A stretch of 64,000 bases of DNA from Dentipellis sp. KUC8613 (GCA_002286715.1 NSJX01000043.1:64180-128179); one strand, 5' to 3'; shown: positions 1 through 12,618, numbered from the stretch's first letter. A program made the numbers and translations. Notes: generated by a model not told the origin, from the sequence alone.

Positions 1-1686
1 AACAAGCAGCGCAAGTTATGTCTCGTGTTCGAAGTTCAAGACGAGCAGAAGAACAGGAATCGCTACTTCAAGACGTTGCACTCGGTCGCTGAGCACTTGA
101 GTCTTTGTGTTACGGGGCGATCGACGCGTGTGTTCAAGGTGATCGAAGTCGGTGGCTTTGACGATTTGGCTCCGGTGCGAGGTGCAAAGAACAAGATCCT
201 GAAGTACGTATGGCTGGATGCGGAGGCAAAGACGGAGAGGGAAATTCAGGAGAGTATCTTCAAGGATCTGGACAAGTTCGCCAAGAAACTCGAAGATCGA
301 TGCAAGAGGAAGGACGATGAGCGGGAGCAGCATGAGCAAGAGAGTGAACTCCCTGAATTCTATGAGGTCCCTGAAGAGGACAAGAAGATGCTCTGCGCGA
401 TTCTCTCAAGACCAGAAAACTACAAGCGTTACTTCCTCACGATCGACTGCGACCAGCAAGGCTTCGAATCAAAGCCGCTCTCCCCAGACGCGAAAATCAA
501 AGACGGCATTTTCACTCGCGTCGCCCCGTCCACCGTTTCTGCCACTCTTCCACACGCCGACACATCGCGATCCCACCAGATGTCTGCTATGTCACCCCCA
601 CAAGCCGAAGGTAATGTGCCACGTCAACCTCGGGACTATGTAGCGAAGCGACAATACCGAGTGGTGTTCGATGAGGTTTGCGAGGCTCTCCAGAACGTGC
701 AAGAGCTCAAGACTGTAATCAGAGGCATGAAAGATTGTGTGACCGGTACGCATTCATCCTTTCCCCGATGATCGCGGCAGTATTGACATCTATTGTGCAG
801 GCCTTCAACTCATGTTCCTTGCCGGCTGGGTCCACCGCGACATCAGTGGAGGAAACATGCTATGGTTCTCGGGGACAGAGACGGATGGCCGAGGCATCCT
901 GAGCGATCTGGAGTATGCGAAGAAGTTCGATCCAGAAGGTCAGGGGAGTGCCGACCCAAAGACGGTATGTCTCCTCTTTCCCTCTGATTATACTTTATTG
1001 ACCTTGAGGGATAGGGCACGCCATTCTTCATGCCTATCGAGATCCAACGTCAGATCCATATCTACGAGCCAACAAAGGAAACAAAATTCCGCGGACTTCC
1101 CTTACTCAGCGCGATCGAAGAGAGCGAATCTCCCCGCATGATCCATAATTTCCAGCATGACCTTGAATCGTTATTCTGGGTCTTTCTCTGGACTATCACT
1201 GTTCGCGCGGGCAATGAGAAAACACGGCAGCACGTCGCCCAGATCTTTCAACAAGACTCTCACTGCAGTCGAGAACGTGAGCTTGTGATCACTGCTGGTC
1301 GCGAACTTGTCAGGGAGCTGGAAGGACTCATGCCTCAAGAGCTGAAAGAATTTTTGGGACCCATACGTGTGTTCAGCTACGTCCTCATGAACGGCTATCT
1401 CTCGAGACATTTCGAACTCGGGAAACTGTCGACGTATTCAGAACTATACGGCTTCGTTCGCACATTACTCTCGCAGTGCCTCGACATCGCAGAGATCTTG
1501 GATATACGGCTTTTACCTGTGGGTTCGTCACGCGAGGAGACGCAAGCAAAGGCTGTGCGTGCGTCGGCCCCCCAGACGCGCAAACGGACGCGCGCATCTA
1601 CCAAGGCCGATGCTGGGAGCGGATCCCGCAAATCGCAGCGCATCTCGGAGCAGGCACGGTCGGCGAGGGGTCGGACGAACGCGTGA
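1..1686 (+). CDS. FunK1-type protein kinase, subtype A, 5' end cut by window edge
   Basis: Exons read as <1-745, 801-964 and 1015-1686. Both introns are GT-AG and fall exactly where introns fall in the three complete paralogues in this window. The catalytic loop is HRDISGGN, encoded at the start of the middle exon. It is followed by DLEYAK in place of a canonical DFG, and by GTPFFMPIEI as the activation-segment end; this combination is typical of the fungal FunK1 kinase family (Pfam Pkinase_fungal). The C-terminus is basic and low in complexity (RKRTRASTKAD, then RKSQRIS), possibly a nuclear localisation signal. The sequence is closest to the subtype A gene at 12619-15422, including an almost identical tail, which suggests recent duplication or gene conversion. 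The missing N-terminal part (exons 1-2 and the start of exon 3) lies upstream of base 1. The substrate of FunK1 kinases is not known. Confidence 0.88.
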
Positions 1687-2605
1687 ACCTGCGGCGTCGT
1701 CCGCGCGTCCGGGTCGATCTTAGGCATGCCCCTCTTTTCTTTCGCGTTTTACTACCCAGATGTTTACTAGTTTCATTTTCTGTACTTGTAATACTGCGCT
1801 GCTCTAATCAGACCCAGGACTTCCCGGTCAAATAAATCCGAGGGACCGTTTTGTGAGTTTCGTGTACATGTGTTGTGCAAGATCGAGTCGGACTCAGGTA
1901 GTCGAAGAGTCGCCTCAGTGCGGCAACTCGAGCGCCCTTGCGTATTGATGCATGATGCTGCAGCCATGCCACCGGCGTCTGCACTGGGTTGCACGGGGCG
2001 GCGAGAGAACAGGGAAGGCAGCGAAAGATCGCAGGGGGCGGAGAGAGGGCGAGGGCGGCGCGACACATCGGGCAACTTACGCGGGCCAGCACACGAGGGA
2101 ACGCCGAAGGGGGGCATCGAGTGAGGCTGAGAAAAAGCAACTTAATGAATGAATTGCCAGGATTATAAAAGAATACAGCTCAGCTGGTATGCCATGGATG
2201 AACATGGATGGCTGCACGCGGGAACCGGCAGACCAATAGCAGCCCTGTGGTCGTGTTGAACGTTCTGAACCTTAACCTCCTCTCTGGGCCCGAGTCTCCA
2301 ATTGCGCCATCTGGTGCCAGACGCTGGTATCAGTCTCGTTGAGACTCTGAGGATCAGATCGTCACTTCGAAGTCCTGTGATGTTACCTCCCCATTGACAC
2401 AAGTACGCTCAGGAAAACGCACCTAACACTGGCATAGATAGCAATAGTTCCCATATAGCTACGCCATTCACTTGGCGCGTAAAGTTTGAAGCTTGATCTA
2501 GATTGAACAAGCCGTGCTTTTGCTTTTGCCTTTCACTACCACCACCACTATCACCATCTGCTCTTGCTCGTCGACGTCTCACAGCTTTCATATTGTCTTC
2601 CTCTA
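1687..2605. other. Intergenic, 3' flank of FunK1-1 and promoter of WD40-1
   Basis: No convincing coding sequence. The first ~350 bases resemble the 3' flank of the FunK1 gene that ends at 20406 (shared blocks such as the CCGTTTTGTGA-like stretch near 1850 and the GTCGCCTCAG-like stretch near 1910). The duplicated kinase unit therefore included its downstream DNA. The remainder is presumed promoter and 5' UTR of the WD40 gene that starts at 2606. Confidence 0.5.
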
Positions 2606-4778
2606 ATGTCTAGCGCGGACAACTTTGTCGCGTCTGCGAAGCGCGAACTGCAGGCACTGGCTGAGGTCAATATGGCCGTACTCAAGCAGAAGTGGCACGA
2701 GCAGCAGGACGAGGCAGAGCGGATCGCAGATACTTTGCAGGATGAAGACGAAGAGCAGGAATGGATGAGTGGCGATGAGGAAGATGAGCGCGAAGGTGAC
2801 GAGGACGAGGAAGTAGAAGTAGAAGAGGTGGAGGTGGAGGAAGATGGGGAGAGTGGCGACGACGACATGGATGAGGACGGAAAGAATGGCACGGGAGAAG
2901 ATGAGGATCACGAAGATGTCGAATCCCAGGCTCAAGCTCAGGAGGGACCCAAGGAGGATGACTCGGACGCGGACGACGGCCCACACACCACAAAGGAATG
3001 GGAGCCCAAAGACAACGTACATGCGCACCTAGAAAAGATGGCATTCATTGTCCAATCTGCCGAACAGGAAAAGGATCAAGACCGGCTCACTGAAGAGCAA
3101 TATACTGATGTCCTCGATTGTGCCGCGCGGGCAGTGAACAGGCTTCTGGACACCTATTACAGCCACGAAGAGGGACATCTAAAGCCTTTCACTCCTGCGG
3201 ATGCCCTGCATTTGAAGAATCATTTCTACATCATGACTCGGAACTCGTTCAAATCATTCGCACAGCTCATGGGCATGCTTTCGGTAAGTCGTGCATTCCA
3301 TCCCTTGTGGCCCAGATTCTGATCAGAGGCGGCATTCGCTCTAGTCGAAGCCTCTCAGCTTTGATGATGCAATAAAAACCAAAGCCGGAGCCTTACCATG
3401 GCTCACCACCTCCCACCCAAGCACGCAGTCCAGTCTGCTCGCGCGTTTCAACCCTAAGTACGATAACGGAAAGCTCGGCGCAGTGCTCAGTGAAGTGGAT
3501 GACAGCAGTGCAAGGGATGCGATGCAAGCGATACTCCAAGCTCGCTCAACATTCTTCTCCACACCCATCACGTCGCCAACCTGCATGTCACTCAACAGAG
3601 ACCTGCTGCTCCTTGGCGGTTGTGGTGGATACAAAAGCCGTCTGGACTGCCTCAGCGTAGTTGAAATCCCGAACAAGCCGTTGGAGCCGAACGCGGTGGA
3701 ATGGGATCGCGCAGAGACGCTCAAGACAGGCCTGGGATCCCCTGGGCGACAGGTCGCCTACGACCCCGAGGCCCAGCTTATCTGGCACGACGGCGACATA
3801 CGCCTGAGGGCATTCTCGGCAGATCACAAAATCAAGTACACCCTCGATTGCTCTGCGCACAGCTACAGCTGGGGCTTGATCAACAATGGGCGCTCAGTCA
3901 CCCGCGGCGGAAAGGACGGTTTTGCACTCTGGCACGTGGACCAGCTCACTGTGCACGGCGCGGGCGTCGTCCCTGGTGGACACAAAATCTCATCTGGCCA
4001 CAGCTGCTTCGGCTCGCTCGATGTTGACACGGCGAAGGGCCTCGAGCGTTCTGCGGGCGATGCGCCGCACTCGACCTTCCTTATCCACGGTGTCGAGCCC
4101 TCCCAAGTTGGCCACATGACGCCTCTTCCCGGGACAAACACGCACCTCTTTGCCCCAATCGACCTCCCGATGGCCACGGACGGGAAGAACGACACGGCCG
4201 TCTACATGGCTGACTTCGGACAAGGTGCGCCCGTCGCACATGCAATCGGCCTTGGCCACAGCGGGCGCATCACCGCACTCGCGCTCGATGCCGCGCTCCC
4301 GCACACCTACGTCACAGCATGCGACGACAACTACGGACGTGTCTTCGACGTGCGGCACCCGCTGCCGCAGATCACGCTCGAGTGCTCGCTCTATCCCATG
4401 CGCGCCGCGACGCTCGCGCCGAATCGCGGCATCGCGCCGCTCGTATTCACGGGCGGCTCTGACGGGCTCGTGCGCGCGTGGGACGTGCGCAATACCAAGA
4501 TGTGTTTATATGAGCTCAGTGCGGGCACGATGGATGTCGACGGGATGGCGTGGCATGAGGGCCAGCAGAGTCTGTTTATCGCGGGTGACTGGTACCACGA
4601 GGACTTTGAGAGCATCGACGAGGACCCCGGGCGACCGCCGATTATGGGCGAGCGCACACGCTGGCCCCGGCTTGCACGGTATGACCCGGATTATTTTGGG
4701 AGAAGGTACTATGCGGGTCGTCCGTCGTTGCTGGAGTACAGGTTTAGACCTACAGCGAAGGAGTTGAACATCTATTGA
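2606..4778 (+). CDS. Acidic WD40-repeat protein, tandem copy 1
   Basis: Two exons, 2606-3283 and 3345-4778, give 703 residues. The intron is GTAAGT...CTAG, phase 0. The start (MSSADNFVASAK) was chosen over an upstream ATG at 2564 because it aligns with the start of the neighbouring paralogue (MSNAEDFVASAQ). Residues of roughly 45-150 form a dense Asp/Glu tract. The second half is a WD40-like beta-propeller, with blade ends such as GRVFDVRHPLPQ and LVRAWDVRNTK and a conserved GRPPIMGERTRWP segment near the end. WD40 proteins are scaffolds; the WDxR-type motifs are compatible with, but do not prove, a DDB1/CUL4 substrate-receptor role. No specific orthologue is recognised. It lies head-to-tail with a paralogue 412 bases downstream. 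Confidence 0.85.
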
Positions 4779-5189
4779 CGGGAGTATCTTACGTGTCTTC
4801 CTTTTTTGCGTGTATGACTTCCCGTGTGCCCTTCATGCAGAGGCCGCGTCTCAGATAACTAATCACGAGGAAAGTCTAACGCTGTAGCCATCTTGTTTTT
4901 CCTACTTTACACCTTTCGCTGTCAAGCACTATACTTACGACCTTCGTCAACCTCTTGGCAAGAAAGGCTACGCCGGGGATAGATAAACAGTCACTTGAAA
5001 TTTCGCGTGAGACCTGTACAACTATTGGAATATCTAACTGCTATAACAGGATCCACGTGCCCTAACACGAGCTCGGTGTACGAAGCCTGCGCGGCCTTCG
5101 CGAATCACTCATTCATGTACTTACATATGTCCGCGGTACGCCCTTTCTTATCGCTATCGCTTGCATCTCATCAACTCCCATCCTTAGCC
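4779..5189. other. Intergenic between the two WD40 paralogues
   Basis: About 410 bases with no coding signal. An open frame that runs into the next gene from 4995 has no matching segment in the other paralogue and was not taken as coding. Presumed terminator of copy 1 and promoter of copy 2. Confidence 0.5.
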
Positions 5190-7281
5190 ATGTCGAATGC
5201 AGAGGACTTTGTTGCATCCGCGCAGGCCGACCTACTTGCACTCGCGCACCTCAATGTTGGGGAGCTGCAGAGGGAAGTGGATGACCGAGAAACGCAAGCC
5301 TGGCACAGCAGCAGTAGGCGGCGTGAGGAGAACGAGGATGATCAGAGGAACAGCGAGGGAGAGGGTAGTGATGGTAGCGGGGCTGACGCTGATGAAGACG
5401 ATGAAGACGACGATGAAGACGAGGACGACGAGGACGACGCGGGCGGCGCAGATGAAGAACACGGCTTGCATGCGGACGCTGACTTGAGGGACTCTGTGCT
5501 CAAAGCCGAGGTCATGGCAAACCTCGCAAAAATGGTCGCGATCGTTCGCTCTGCCGAGCAGGAGAACGACCAGGGCCGCCTTGCGGACCAGCAGCATACA
5601 GAGATCATCGACCTCGCGGCCCGCGCCATGAACAAACTCATAGAATCCTTTATCCGGAACCAAGCTGGAGTCGGCAGCAGCGAGTTGAGATTATTCGCCG
5701 CAGAGACTGCGGTGATAATCAAACACCATTCCTACCCCACGCCCCAATGGCAAGATGACACATTCAATATACTATTGTCACTGGTCTTTGGAAGGGTTCC
5801 GGTACGTCCTCCACCCTCGCCCTAACGTGTCCCCGTGCTCATATATTATATACTCCATCCAACAGGGCGTGACTCAGAGGAGAACAAATCCTGCGCCATC
5901 TTGGCTCAGCACTCCCAGACCGAGCCCACAATCGAACCTGCTCGCGCGCTTCAACCCTGCGTATGATAGGGACCGGCTCAACACAGTCCTCGACGGCGTG
6001 AATGATGGCAGCACGCGGGACGCGATGCGCGCGCTTCTCCAGGCGCGCGCCACATTCTTCACCTCATACATCGATCCCCCCACCTGCATGTCCCTAAACG
6101 ACGATGTACTGCTTTACGGAATCAGAGACGGATACAAGGGGCGCCTTGACCTCCTTCGCATGGTTACGCTCCCAAAAGAAACTGCTGAGGCGGACGACGA
6201 CTGGGACTGCGACGAAGACCTCATAACCAGGATGGGCTCACCTGGCATGCAGGTCACGTACGACCCCACGTTGCAACTTATCTGGCACGATGGCGACCAA
6301 CGCCTGAAGGCCTTTACGCGCGGCCGCAAGGTTAAATACACGCTCGATTGCTCCGCACACCCATACAGGTGGGGCTTGACTGATGGCGGGCGCTCAGTCA
6401 TCCGTGGCGGCAAGGACGGCAAGTTCGCGCTGTGGAACGTGGACCGACTCACTGCACATGGCCATGGAGTGGTCCCTGGCGGCCGTGTCTTACGCCAGGA
6501 CGCAAGCTGCTTCGGCTCGCTCGACATTGGCACCGCGAGCGGCCTCGAGCGCTCTTCGGGCGATGCGCCGCACACGACATTCGCCATCGACGGAGCCGAC
6601 CCTAAGAGCGTCGGGCACCTAACACCCCTCCCCTGGACGCCAAACGCATACCTTTTTGCGCCGCCCGAAGAGCACTGCGATGGTGCCGACACCGATTGCG
6701 CAATATACACTGTCGACCTCGGGCAGGCGGGCCCCGCGGCACACGCAGTCGGCCTTGGGCATGGCAGCTGCGTCACGGCTCTCGCACTTGACGCGGCCGT
6801 CCCATACACATATGCCACTGCCTGCAACGACGGATACGGGCGGCTGTTCGACGTGCGGCACCCGCTGCCGCAGGTTATCTTCGACTGTGCACATTGCCCC
6901 ATGCGCACTGTGGCGATTGCGCCGAACCGGGGCATCGCACCGCTCGTGTTCATGGGCTCTGATGATGCACTCGTGCGTGCGTGGGACGCGCGGAACACCA
7001 AGGCTTGCCTGTACGAGCTGAGCATAGGCTTGATGGACCTGAAGGGGATGGCGTGGCACGAAGGCCAGCAGAGCCTGTTCGTTGCAGGAGACTGGCACTA
7101 CGAGGAGTATACTCCAATCAGAGCGGATCCTGGGCGCCCGCTAATCAGGAATGAGCCCACACGCTGGCCTAAAGAGGCATCATATAGCCCGAATTATTTT
7201 GGGAGAAGATACTATGTGGGCGAGCCAGCGCTGTTGGAGTATCGCTTCAGACCCACAGCAGGAGAAGTGAACTTCTACTAG
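5190..7281 (+). CDS. Acidic WD40-repeat protein, tandem copy 2
   Basis: Two exons, 5190-5801 and 5866-7281, give 675 residues. The single intron (GTACGT...ACAG, phase 0) sits at the same place as in copy 1. The protein repeats the layout of copy 1: a short N-terminal helix (FVASAQADLLALAHLN), an acidic Asp/Glu run around residues 50-95, a helical segment, then a WD40-like propeller with shared blade sequences (FDVRHPLPQV, LVRAWDARNTKACLYEL) and the same C-terminal YFGRRYYVGEPALLEYRF-type motif. The exon-intron junction region is the least conserved part, with different residues on both sides. The pair clearly arose by tandem duplication and has since diverged. The function is unknown; a scaffold or receptor role is inferred from the fold only. 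Confidence 0.85.
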
Positions 7282-7470
7282 GGCATGTCGATCATACCTC
7301 CTTCCCCAGCAAAAGACTTTGTATCCTGATGATGACACTGACAGTTTCCTATCCCGTCACCTCCCTAGGCGATCCACGATGTGAATGTAATAATATAGCA
7401 GAGCAGTGATGTCAGTACAGAGAATGAAAACTGTAAATATATGAGTAGAACAGCACAAAGGAGAAAGTCG

Positions 7471-9995
7471 TCATGCAAGTCCATGTCGACGACGCCGTGC
7501 ATACCCACTCTTCCGACCCCTCACTGACTTTGCATTCTTCGCAATGTGTTGCGATTTGCGGTAAATGCTTACAGTGTCGGTCTTGGTTGATGCGCACGTC
7601 ATTTTGCGCATCTGGCGGGCCGAGGCTGGTGCGTCTGGTGCGTCCTTTGGTTCTTTACGTGCAAAGCTGACGGATAAAGGTCGTACACCGGGACCTTCGG
7701 CGATCTCGAGGCAATCCTCCAACGCTTTCCGGACATACCCATACAGTGGAGAGTATGTTGTGCGATTGCTAAATGCTTCCTTTCTGTTCACGTAGGACCA
7801 CAGGAGGCCGAGACGAAACGCCGCTAAGGGCTCCATAATATTTTTCAGCTCTTGACATATTCTAGCCTCCAGCTTATTCATGAGCTCGTTACCGCAGGTG
7901 ATCGCCTTCTCTCGATCTGTACTGCATGAAAGAGATTGACGGAAGATTGAGGCCACGAGATCTTGAGTATTTGCATCGCCCGTGCGGACAGTGATTGTCC
8001 AGAGGAGGAGCCAGAACATCGATTCGAGGTCGTGTTCGAAGTTGTGTATCACGTCGAGAGACTGCACATTTCTGAAATCTTGGCGCTTGGGATATTTAAG
8101 GACGTTGTTCGATAAAACAAACTCGTCATCCCGACGGTAGATGTAGACGCGACGTTGAATTTCAATTGCCATGAAGAATGGCGTCCCCTGTTGTCCGCTA
8201 CGTTAACCACGTGAGAGACTAGAGTCACTATATCACGCACAGTCTTTGGGTCGGCACTCCCCTGACCATCTGGATCGAACTTCTTCGCGTACTCCAGGTC
8301 GCTCAAAATCCCTCGGCCCTCTTTCCTGGTCTCTGAGAACCAAAGCAGATTCCCGCCACTAATATCACGGTGAACCCAGCCAGCGAGAAACATTAATTGA
8401 AGAGCTGCACAGAGGACGTCAGCATTGGCACGGTCAGTGGGGAAAGAATGAACGCATCACCTGTCAGACAGTCTTGCATACCTCTGACGACAGTCTTGAG
8501 CTCTCGCACATTATGCAGCGCCTCGCATACCTCATCGAAAACCACCCGATATTGTCGCTTCCGTACGTGATCCACAGGGTTACGCATTGCTTTCTCGCCG
8601 GGTGGCGGAGATGGCATGAATGCAAGGCTCCCTTTCGACAAGTCAGCACAGGGGATAGAGGACACGTCCACAGCCGAATCCGGGAAACCAAACTGCCTAT
8701 ATGGCCTTGAGCGAACACCTTGCTGGTCGCAGTCGATGGTCAAAAAATAGCTCTTGTACTTCATGTCGCGAAGGGCCGTGCAAAGCATATCTTCATCCTC
8801 TTGGCTGACCCCAGTGAAATGAGGAAGCCCACTCGTGCCTTCCTCTTTGAGTTTCTTGGCAAATGCATCGAGGTCCTCGAATAGGTCATCCTGGATTTGC
8901 TTCTCTGTCCTTGCCCCTTCGTCTAGCCACACATCCTTCAGGATCTTGTTCGTCGCACCTGCAATCGGGGTCAAGTTGTCGAAGCTGCCGACTTCAATGA
9001 CCTCAAACACGCGCGTCGATCTTCCCGTGACACGCCGCGGGTCCAGATGCTCCGAGATCGCGCACAGAGTCTTGAAATAGCGGTCTTGTACTCGGAACAC
9101 GAGGCAATAGTCGCGCTTCGTGTCAGTCTGGTCGAATCGCCGCTGGACGGACGCATCGAAGCCCAGCTCGTCCGCTCTAGCAAAGATGAATGAAGCAAGG
9201 ACGTGTATGATAGTGAAGATGTCCTGCAGTGCGATACGTCAGAAAGCCGCAGCAAGTGGCAGAAAAGAGCATAAATTTACCTTTGTTATGTCGAGGGGCA
9301 TGGATTTCACACAATGGGAGCGTGACCAGTACCAGAGCGTCATCTGAGCGCCCTCAAACGTCATCTGGGGAAACCGGATGAGAAATGGTTTTCGGCCGAT
9401 GACGCAAAGCGAAATATGCACACTGTAGGTAAACAGACGCCTTGCGTCCTCGTTCATGACGCGCACTGGATGTCTGAAGTCACTCCAGCGATTCTGAAAA
9501 GTAATCGCCATCGTCAAATATGGAAGATAACCATAGATTCGGTATACGCACCTCGACAATGTCATCGTTGCAAGAGCGGAGTCTCCATTGGAAGTTGACG
9601 ACGCAATCCGCTTTAGTGGGAACTGCAGATGTCGCCGCTGTTGGTTTCGACAGAGCAAGATAAGCAGTCGCGCAGTCCGGCGAATCCGACAGTTCTGAAT
9701 CGACCGTGTTGACCGGGTCTTGATGCAACGAGCAGAAAGCTAGTCGGCCTTTCACTTGGGCCTTCGCTATAGTTTCGCATAATGTGGACACGAGGATGTA
9801 TGAAGAGAATTGGGATGTAGGTGCAAAGGGAAATTGTTTTACCCCAGAGACCTCGTAGCGATGGTCGTTTTGTATGACGAGCCCGGCCTTCAACAGCGCA
9901 TCGAAGCAGGCTTGAACGTCTTCGTCGGACGGACTGAAAGGTGCGTAATCGCGAAGGAACGACAAGGGGCAGACTTCAAGGAATTCATCTTCCAT
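7471..9995 (-). CDS. FunK1-type protein kinase, subtype B, copy 1
   Basis: Five exons on the minus strand: 9995-9552, 9493-9281, 9223-8461, 8404-8241 and 8187-7471. All introns are GT-AG, and phases agree with the subtype B gene at 17932-20406. The product is 766 residues. The N-terminus (MEDEFLEVCPLSFLRDYAPF) is a conserved helical FunK1 lead domain. The kinase core carries HRDISGGN with catalytic Asp487 and metal-binding Asn492, then DLEYAKKF and GTPFFMAIEI. The tail is longer than in its sisters, ending in a basic GRKSGYARRRRHG-type stretch. The start at 9995 matches that of the other subtype B copy. It diverges from the truncated FunK1 copy at 11725 across a spacer with inverted ends. The kinase fold is firm; substrate and pathway are unknown. 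Confidence 0.9.
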
Positions 9996-11724
9996 TGGAG
10001 TGGATGCTGACCAGATCGCCGCAAACCGCAGCCTGAGTTTGGCCTGTTGCTGTCGTATAGGGACGTGAGGCTACGAGCCTGTGATTAGAGTAGTCGTACA
10101 CGCTGACTTTAAATCAACAAGATGAGATAATCGGAATCACATACAGAATACAATGAACGCTGAAGCTTCTTGATGCAAGTACTGCTACGAGGATATCCAA
10201 CGTGTACAAGGTAAGAACGAGCTTCGAATTGGCTTCAACATCAGGGAATCCGCCTCTGAGCTGTAAGCGCTTTCAGCGTTTGCAAGACCCCGGAAGTTTC
10301 CGTGCGCCTACATGCGCATGTAGAGAGCTTGTAACAAGCCGCCAGATTTTACCGCGTTGTAATCCCACTACACGATTATAAGGTCTCCGTATACTGCCCC
10401 CAAGTAGGTGATCACCCTTGCCGCGTCTCTCAAGTCTAACGTTGCCTACCCTAAACCCGCACGTGAGACGGAGCCGTTCATATGGCATATGGTGCCACGT
10501 CGAAACGACGCTCTGCGTTCCCAATCCCCATCTCCTACGGTGAGCTATCCCTGTGCGAGTCCTCTCGGTATTGATATCATCTCCCTAACCTTTTTGGTCG
10601 TCGACCTAACCTCCATGCATGTAAGTTGTTTTAATCCTCCCTTCAGCCCTTTGCGAGCACCGTGCCTGAGATTGAGTCCCGTCCCGGACAACGCCAAGGT
10701 ACGTGGTTTTTCACTGTATCGTTTGGGCTACTGCCTCTCCGTCATGTGTGCTGGTTCGTAACACAGCAAGGTACGTGTGCGCTCGCACGAGCTAATATTT
10801 CGCTTTAGCCTTCGCCTCGGTCTTGGGAGAGTAGTATGGCATAGTGCATGCATGCGTCGACTTCGGAAGCAGGTGCGTGGCATTGCAATATAACTCTCAG
10901 AACCTTTCTGATGAGGCTTGCTCATATACAGTGTCTACACCGCCTCACTGCCTCAGTCGCACCACCGCCCATCGCTTTCGCCCGACGCCGCTCATGAACG
11001 TGGTAGTGTCTCGAGTATCTTGTACTTGTAGATACTACAAATATATTGATTTTCTGATCATCCGTCGTGTTCTGGGCTGTCAGAGTGCCCCGGGGGCAGC
11101 TCTTTGTTGCAAGATATCGAGAGTTCATGGAAGCTGGTGCAATCTTACATTCTGCATACACTGCAATTATATGCTGCATGCGTAAAATTTCTACCGCAGT
11201 ATGCACTTACAGCGTTTATAACGATTATAGGCTTTATAAGCTAATATAAGCTGCATATTGGAGCATACATTTCTCGGGCGGATTCCCTGATGAAAGGCGC
11301 TGTTGGACAAAGCGCGCCAACGTGTCGGGTCATCACGTGTGTTGCGGTCGTGAACGGAAGTTCAACTCTGGCTCGAATGTTTGGCCTCTGACTATTGACG
11401 ACAAGCTTCAGTGTCTTGCCTGCATCTCATAGGTAATCGCGCTGTGTGTGTAATCGCTTCCATCGCAGTCCAGAGACACTTCGAACCTCGGCCACCTACC
11501 ACATCTGTTCATTCAGCTGCGCTATTGTCCTCTTGGACCACAACCCAGCCTCACCCCTCGACACGTTCCCGACTAGCGTGGCACCGTCCAAGCAACACCG
11601 CGCATTGTCTACTGTCTGTGTTTGAAATCACTCCATATTGTTACCGGCTACATCGATTGAACAAAGCCGGCCGATTATATAACCGCTCCCGCTTTCCTTC
11701 CGTACGCCCTCACTCTCCTTCACC
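9996..11724. other. Spacer between divergent FunK1 copies
   Basis: No supported gene. The first ~240 bases are the duplicated 5' flank of subtype B kinases: read on the minus strand they resemble 17690-17930. The last ~430 bases are the duplicated 5' flank of subtype A kinases: they resemble 15423-15870 read on the minus strand, including a TATA-like ATTATATAA near 11672. Between them lies about 1 kb of sequence not seen elsewhere in the window, bounded by a 16-base perfect inverted repeat. Confidence 0.6.
10239..11292. repeat. 16-base perfect inverted repeat bracketing ~1 kb
   Basis: CATCAGGGAATCCGCC at 10239-10254 is found in exact reverse complement (GGCGGATTCCCTGATG) at 11277-11292. The repeats sit exactly where similarity to the duplicated 5' flanks of the two kinase subtypes ends, so they mark the edges of the unique spacer. 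No clear target-site duplication flanks them. They may be ends of an inserted element without coding capacity, or traces of the inverted duplication itself. Confidence 0.6.
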
Positions 11725-12426
11725 ATGTCGCCCACGTCTAACGACGCAATCTCCCCGCTAGGCAAATCTCATATTACCGTCGCCCAGACGCCCAATTCGA
11801 AGCGGGCGAGTTCTATCATCAGGTCGCACACAAGTATCATACTAGCCGCGAATGTTCACGAGATCATATATCCTTCCAGCGACACGCCGCATTCCATTCG
11901 AAAAGATCCAAAGAAGAACGTAACATACGAGCGACAGGAAGTCTGTAAGAAAATGGACGAAGAGATCGTCACGGTCCCTCATGCATTGTTTCTCCGTGAC
12001 TACGCACCCTGGGACCCCTCCGAAGACGTCGTCGAAGCCTGTCTCGACGAGCTCATGGAGGCTGATCTCATCACAAAAGATCGCCATAAACTCTCCGAAT
12101 TCAAGAAGAAGCTGAAGAATTCCTTCAGATCTGGAATTGCTGCCTATAAGTTCATCGCGAGCATCTGCGACGCTATTGCCAAGGCTATTGGTGACACCGC
12201 GGGAAGACTCGTGTCTTTGCGACGGGATAGGTTGCTCGAAGTTCGGGAGGGAATAGAGGGATGGGGGACACCTACCCTAGCGGTTCATATCTTGGCGGGA
12301 GTGTGGCGGCAGGTGGTCAATGCAGATAGAAATGATTATTGTTGCATTGTGTTCGGTACAGGCGTCGGTGGTACGGCTGCAGCGTCAATAAGCAAAGATG
12401 CCCGAGTATCGGAGACGACTCTTTGA
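11725..12426 (+). pseudogene. Truncated FunK1 subtype A gene fragment fused to kinase 3' flank
   Basis: The open frame starts MSPTSNDAISPLGKSH and matches the first ~150 residues of the subtype A kinase at 12619-15422 (shared KRASS.IRS, FLRDYAPW.PSEDVVEACLDEL and ICDAIAK segments). Similarity stops near base 12185, after the ICDAIAK codons. From about 12285 to the stop at 12426 the DNA is instead the reverse complement of a kinase 3' flank, homologous to 20600-20780. The last ~80 residues are therefore read-through of non-coding DNA. No kinase catalytic motifs remain. A promoter homologous to that of the intact gene is present, so it may still be transcribed. The best reading is a pseudogene made at the junction of an inverted duplication. 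Confidence 0.75.
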
Positions 12427-12618
12427 CCACCCAAGTCGATGTCGCATGCTACATGCACACGAAACTTACAAAATGGTCACAGACTGGTCCGTCTAGTGTC
12501 TGAATAGAGCAGCGCAGCGTTAGAAGTACAGAGGTTGAAAGTACTAAGTACTGGATATATGTGTAGTAAGCGCAAAGGAAAAAAAGCGAGAGTGCAATCT
12601 AATATCGACTCCACGGGT

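Noticed and set aside
2564..2605. Upstream ATG extending the first WD40 gene by 14 residues
   Set aside because: The paralogue starts at the equivalent of 2606 and the extra residues have no counterpart.
10408..10761. 117-codon frame in the kinase spacer
   Set aside because: No similarity to anything recognised, lies in unique spacer DNA, contains several donor-like GGTACGTG sites but no joined exons.
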